This document shows, piece by piece, positions 5,134 through 7,033 of a stretch of 7,033 bases of DNA (position 1 is its first letter; each line of letters starts with the position of its first letter). The DNA comes from Campylobacter sp. UBA1713. GTDB lineage: Bacteria > Campylobacterota > Campylobacteria > Campylobacterales > Campylobacteraceae. Below the pieces are notes generated by a model. It saw nothing but the letters and a program-made list of their open reading frames with translations. It searched no databases and was not told the origin of the DNA. Both the position numbers and the translations under genes were made by a program. The DNA lies in NCBI GenBank assembly GCA_002317305.1, contig DCIZ01000063.1, positions 1-7,033 on the forward strand, in the 5' to 3' direction.

Positions 5134-6308
5134 AAAAGAGCATCTTTTACAACGAGCGTTTTTTGCTTTTTTGCATCGTTTTTTTCGACCTTTTTGTCCT
5201 GCTTTTTTGCGCTAGCGGACTTAGCATCTCCTACCACGAAGTAGAGATTTTAGCCACAAAGTCAAATTTGCTTACCTCACTCGTGCAAAAAAGTTTGCTT
5301 TTTTTTGGCAAAAACGACTTTTCACTTCGCGCCGTCCCGCTGGCTTTTCATGTCGCAAACGTCTTGCTACTCTACCGCGTCGCAAAATTCTACCTAAAAC
5401 GCAAAATGGACCGCCTCGTCTGCGTGCTTCTCTACGTCTCATTGCCCGGCGTCATCGCCTCTTCGCTCGTCATAAATTCAGCCGTCATAGTCGTCTTTCT
5501 CTCGCTTTTGCTAGTCTACGCCTTTGAGGTTAAAAACAAATTTGCATTTGTCGCTGTTTTGGTCGCAAGCTTTTTTGTCGGCAACGAATTTGCCGCCGTG
5601 CTCTTTGTCGCCACCCTACTCTACGGCGTAACCTACTCACGAAAAGATATGATTCTAGCAGGGCTAACCAGCCTCATCGTCTGGCTTTTTTACAGCGACT
5701 TTTTGCTCATCGGCACAAAAAGCTACCTACTAGACGCCTTTGCCATCTTCGCCATTAGCTTCTCGCCTTTTGTTTTTTTGTGGTTCATCTACTCGCTTTA
5801 TCGCATCGGTGTAAAAGAAGAAAAAAGCTTTTTGTGGTTCATAAACGCCGTTGGTTTTTGCTCTTGCATCGCACTTAGCACAAAGCAACGCGTGGATTTT
5901 GATGCATTTTTGCCGTTTTGTGTTAGCGGTGTCATCATCTGCGTTTGGGTCTTTTTTAACTCATACCGCATTCGCTTGCCGCAGTTTCGCACGCACTACA
6001 AACGCCTCGCCATCGCGCTTTTGTGTTTTTTATGGCTAAATGTAGGCTTCATCGTCTTTAACGGCGTTTTATACCGCTTTGTAACCGTGCCACAACAGCA
6101 CTTTTTGTATAAATTTCACGTGGCAAAGGAGCTCTCTAGCGAGCTAAAAAGTCGCGGAATTTACGCCGTAAATACAGAAAAAAAGCTGGCTTCACGGCTA
6201 GAATTTTACGGCATAAAGCGTGGCGGACGTGAGCTTTTTGAGAGTGAAAAAGGCGAGATTCGCATCTTTTATGCGGGCGTTTTGGTCGCTTCGTTTGCCG
6301 TTAGGTAA
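5130..6308 (+). CDS. GT39/ArnT-like polytopic membrane protein (putative glycosyltransferase)
   Basis: The 392-residue protein has many hydrophobic helices through residue 315 (the first at about 10-30), then a soluble C-terminal part of about 75 residues. The first periplasmic loop reads LSISYHEVEIL (31-41), where GT-C enzymes of the PMT/ArnT/GT39 type carry an Asp-Glu or similar acidic pair; here His36-Glu37 occupy that position. A conserved-looking amphipathic segment SLLFFGKNDFSLRAVP (55-70) resembles the N-DFSLR-P motif common after it. R254 with DAFLPF (258-263) resembles the late R...LP region. Such proteins transfer sugars from a polyprenyl carrier on the periplasmic side; the substrate here is unknown and the activity inferred. 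At 392 residues it is shorter than ArnT (about 550). TTG start, overlapping the previous stop; 19 bases separate it from the pseudopilin gene. Confidence 0.7.
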   Translation: MKKSIFYNERFLLFCIVFFDLFVLLFCASGLSISYHEVEILATKSNLLTSLVQKSLLFFGKNDFSLRAVPLAFHVANVLLLYRVAKFYLKRKMDRLVCVLLYVSLPGVIASSLVINSAVIVVFLSLLLVYAFEVKNKFAFVAVLVASFFVGNEFAAVLFVATLLYGVTYSRKDMILAGLTSLIVWLFYSDFLLIGTKSYLLDAFAIFAISFSPFVFLWFIYSLYRIGVKEEKSFLWFINAVGFCSCIALSTKQRVDFDAFLPFCVSGVIICVWVFFNSYRIRLPQFRTHYKRLAIALLCFLWLNVGFIVFNGVLYRFVTVPQQHFLYKFHVAKELSSELKSRGIYAVNTEKKLASRLEFYGIKRGGRELFESEKGEIRIFYAGVLVASFAVR

Positions 6309-6327
6309 AAAAGCATAAAGGCAAATC

Positions 6328-7033
6328 ATGACTTTAAATTTACCACGCCGTGCATTTAGCACGCTAGAGCTCGTTGTCGTTGTCGCCATAGTCGGCATTT
6401 TGGCTACATTTGTCGCAAGCAAATTTAGAGACGACCCGCTAGCAAGAGCCACTTTACAGATAGCCTCGCACTTGCGTTACACACAAGCCATCGCACTAAA
6501 TGACGACCGCTTTTCTACTCGCACCGACTGGCATGAGTCGCGACCCATCTTTGAATTTACGCACATAAATACCCAAAAAAAGATAAAAAACGTCTGCGAA
6601 AATGTTACTTGCTGGCGTTACAATGTCTACAAAGACACAAGCGGTAGCACAAACCTAAACGCCATAACCCAAGCCGTCCCCGACCCGCTAAATCCCGCCA
6701 AACGCCTCACCGCTGGCTTTTCGCCCGGCTCGCTCTTTGAGAGCAACATAAAACAACTAAACCTAAAACTAAATTTGACCTACACTTTTGGCGTAACGGA
6801 CGTGGAATTTAGCGGTGGCTGCAAGGCACAACGTGCTGGCGTGGGCGTAAAATTTCGCTTTGACGAGCTAGGACGAGTCTATACGCAAAACCCAACTCGT
6901 GCTTACAACGGCGCTGTTTCAAAACGTTGCGAGGTGCGGCTTTTTGACAAAAACGGCGCGTGTAAAATGCTTACCATCGAAGCCCAAACTGGCTTTGTCA
7001 TGGCAAATTTAAAGTGCGTTCGGAAAGCGGAAA
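6328..7033 (+). CDS. Type II secretion/transformation-type pseudopilin, 3' end not reached
   Basis: At least 235 codons are open to the window edge. The N-terminus MTLNLPRRAFSTLEL is a class III prepilin leader. Cleavage by prepilin peptidase would fall between Ala9 and Phe10, leaving Phe at +1 and the essential Glu at +5 (Glu14). Ala instead of Gly at -1 is, as I recall, frequent in this phylum. The hydrophobic helix covers about 15-32, and a long soluble domain follows. Cysteines at 90, 95, 165, 201 and 212 suggest disulfides; Cys230 is encoded where the heptamer repeat begins. It is the third gene of the operon, with AAAGG at 6317-6321 as ribosome binding site. The role is likely a minor subunit of a Cts-type competence or secretion pseudopilus. 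No stop is seen: from 7014 the frame runs into repeat sequence. Confidence 0.85.
   Translation, partial: MTLNLPRRAFSTLELVVVVAIVGILATFVASKFRDDPLARATLQIASHLRYTQAIALNDDRFSTRTDWHESRPIFEFTHINTQKKIKNVCENVTCWRYNVYKDTSGSTNLNAITQAVPDPLNPAKRLTAGFSPGSLFESNIKQLNLKLNLTYTFGVTDVEFSGGCKAQRAGVGVKFRFDELGRVYTQNPTRAYNGAVSKRCEVRLFDKNGACKMLTIEAQTGFVMANLKCVRKAE
7014..7033 (+). repeat. Heptamer array at the 3' end of the pseudopilin gene, cut by window edge
   Basis: GTGCGTT, CGGAAAG and the start of a third unit, CGGAAA. Over 20 bases it differs by one base from the minus-strand site 63-82 behind DUF507 and by two from 1775-1794 behind gltX. It starts on the last base of an AAG codon and has the coding-strand orientation seen at the other gene ends. 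Confidence 0.75.

Overview
The window looks like a chromosomal stretch from a Campylobacter species (Campylobacterota), probably one of the moderate-GC members rather than C. jejuni. The reasons are the abundant AAATTTG/CAAATTT words, the very Campylobacter/Helicobacter-like GltX, a SurA-like chaperone divergent from gltX (as I recall for Cj1289 in C. jejuni), the DUF507 protein and the RRA|F-type prepilin site. The species assignment is inference; no identities were computed.

Layout, left to right. Positions 1-103 are repeat DNA. A DUF507 gene on the minus strand (104-646) is divergent from a small TPM-domain-like envelope protein gene on the plus strand (752-1303). A 491-bp non-coding block (1304-1794) is packed with repeats and hairpins. 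Then come glutamyl-tRNA synthetase gltX on the minus strand (1795-3201) and, divergent from it through a 72-bp promoter region, a SurA-like periplasmic chaperone gene (3274-4098). A 165-bp palindrome-rich gap leads into a tight plus-strand operon. This encodes a YihY/BrkB-type membrane protein (4264-5133), a GT39/ArnT-like polytopic membrane protein (5130-6308, overlapping TTG start) and a pseudopilin (6328 to beyond the right edge).

The genes are mostly housekeeping or envelope genes: translation, periplasmic folding, inner membrane proteins and a type II secretion/transformation-type pilin. No pathway unites them all, and I see no defence system, transposase, CRISPR array, tRNA or rRNA.

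The most unusual content is non-coding. A degenerate 7-bp-period tandem repeat (units such as CGGAAAA, CGGAATG, CGGAGTG, GTGCGTT, GTGCGAA, ATGCAGA) occurs in six arrays. The arrays touching gene ends begin within 0-1 base of the stop codons of the DUF507, TPM-like and gltX genes. A further array runs in place of any stop at the visible end of the pseudopilin gene, and a single degenerate unit lies 4 bases after the SurA-like stop. In every case the purine-rich strand is the coding strand of the upstream gene. The two operon-internal stops have no such repeat. Associated with the arrays are a structured module present twice in inverted orientation (1-61 and 1553-1617), a roughly 105-base two-tier hairpin (1397-1501) and a perfect 21-bp hairpin (1607-1661). 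I regard this gene-end repeat family as the candidate previously undescribed element.
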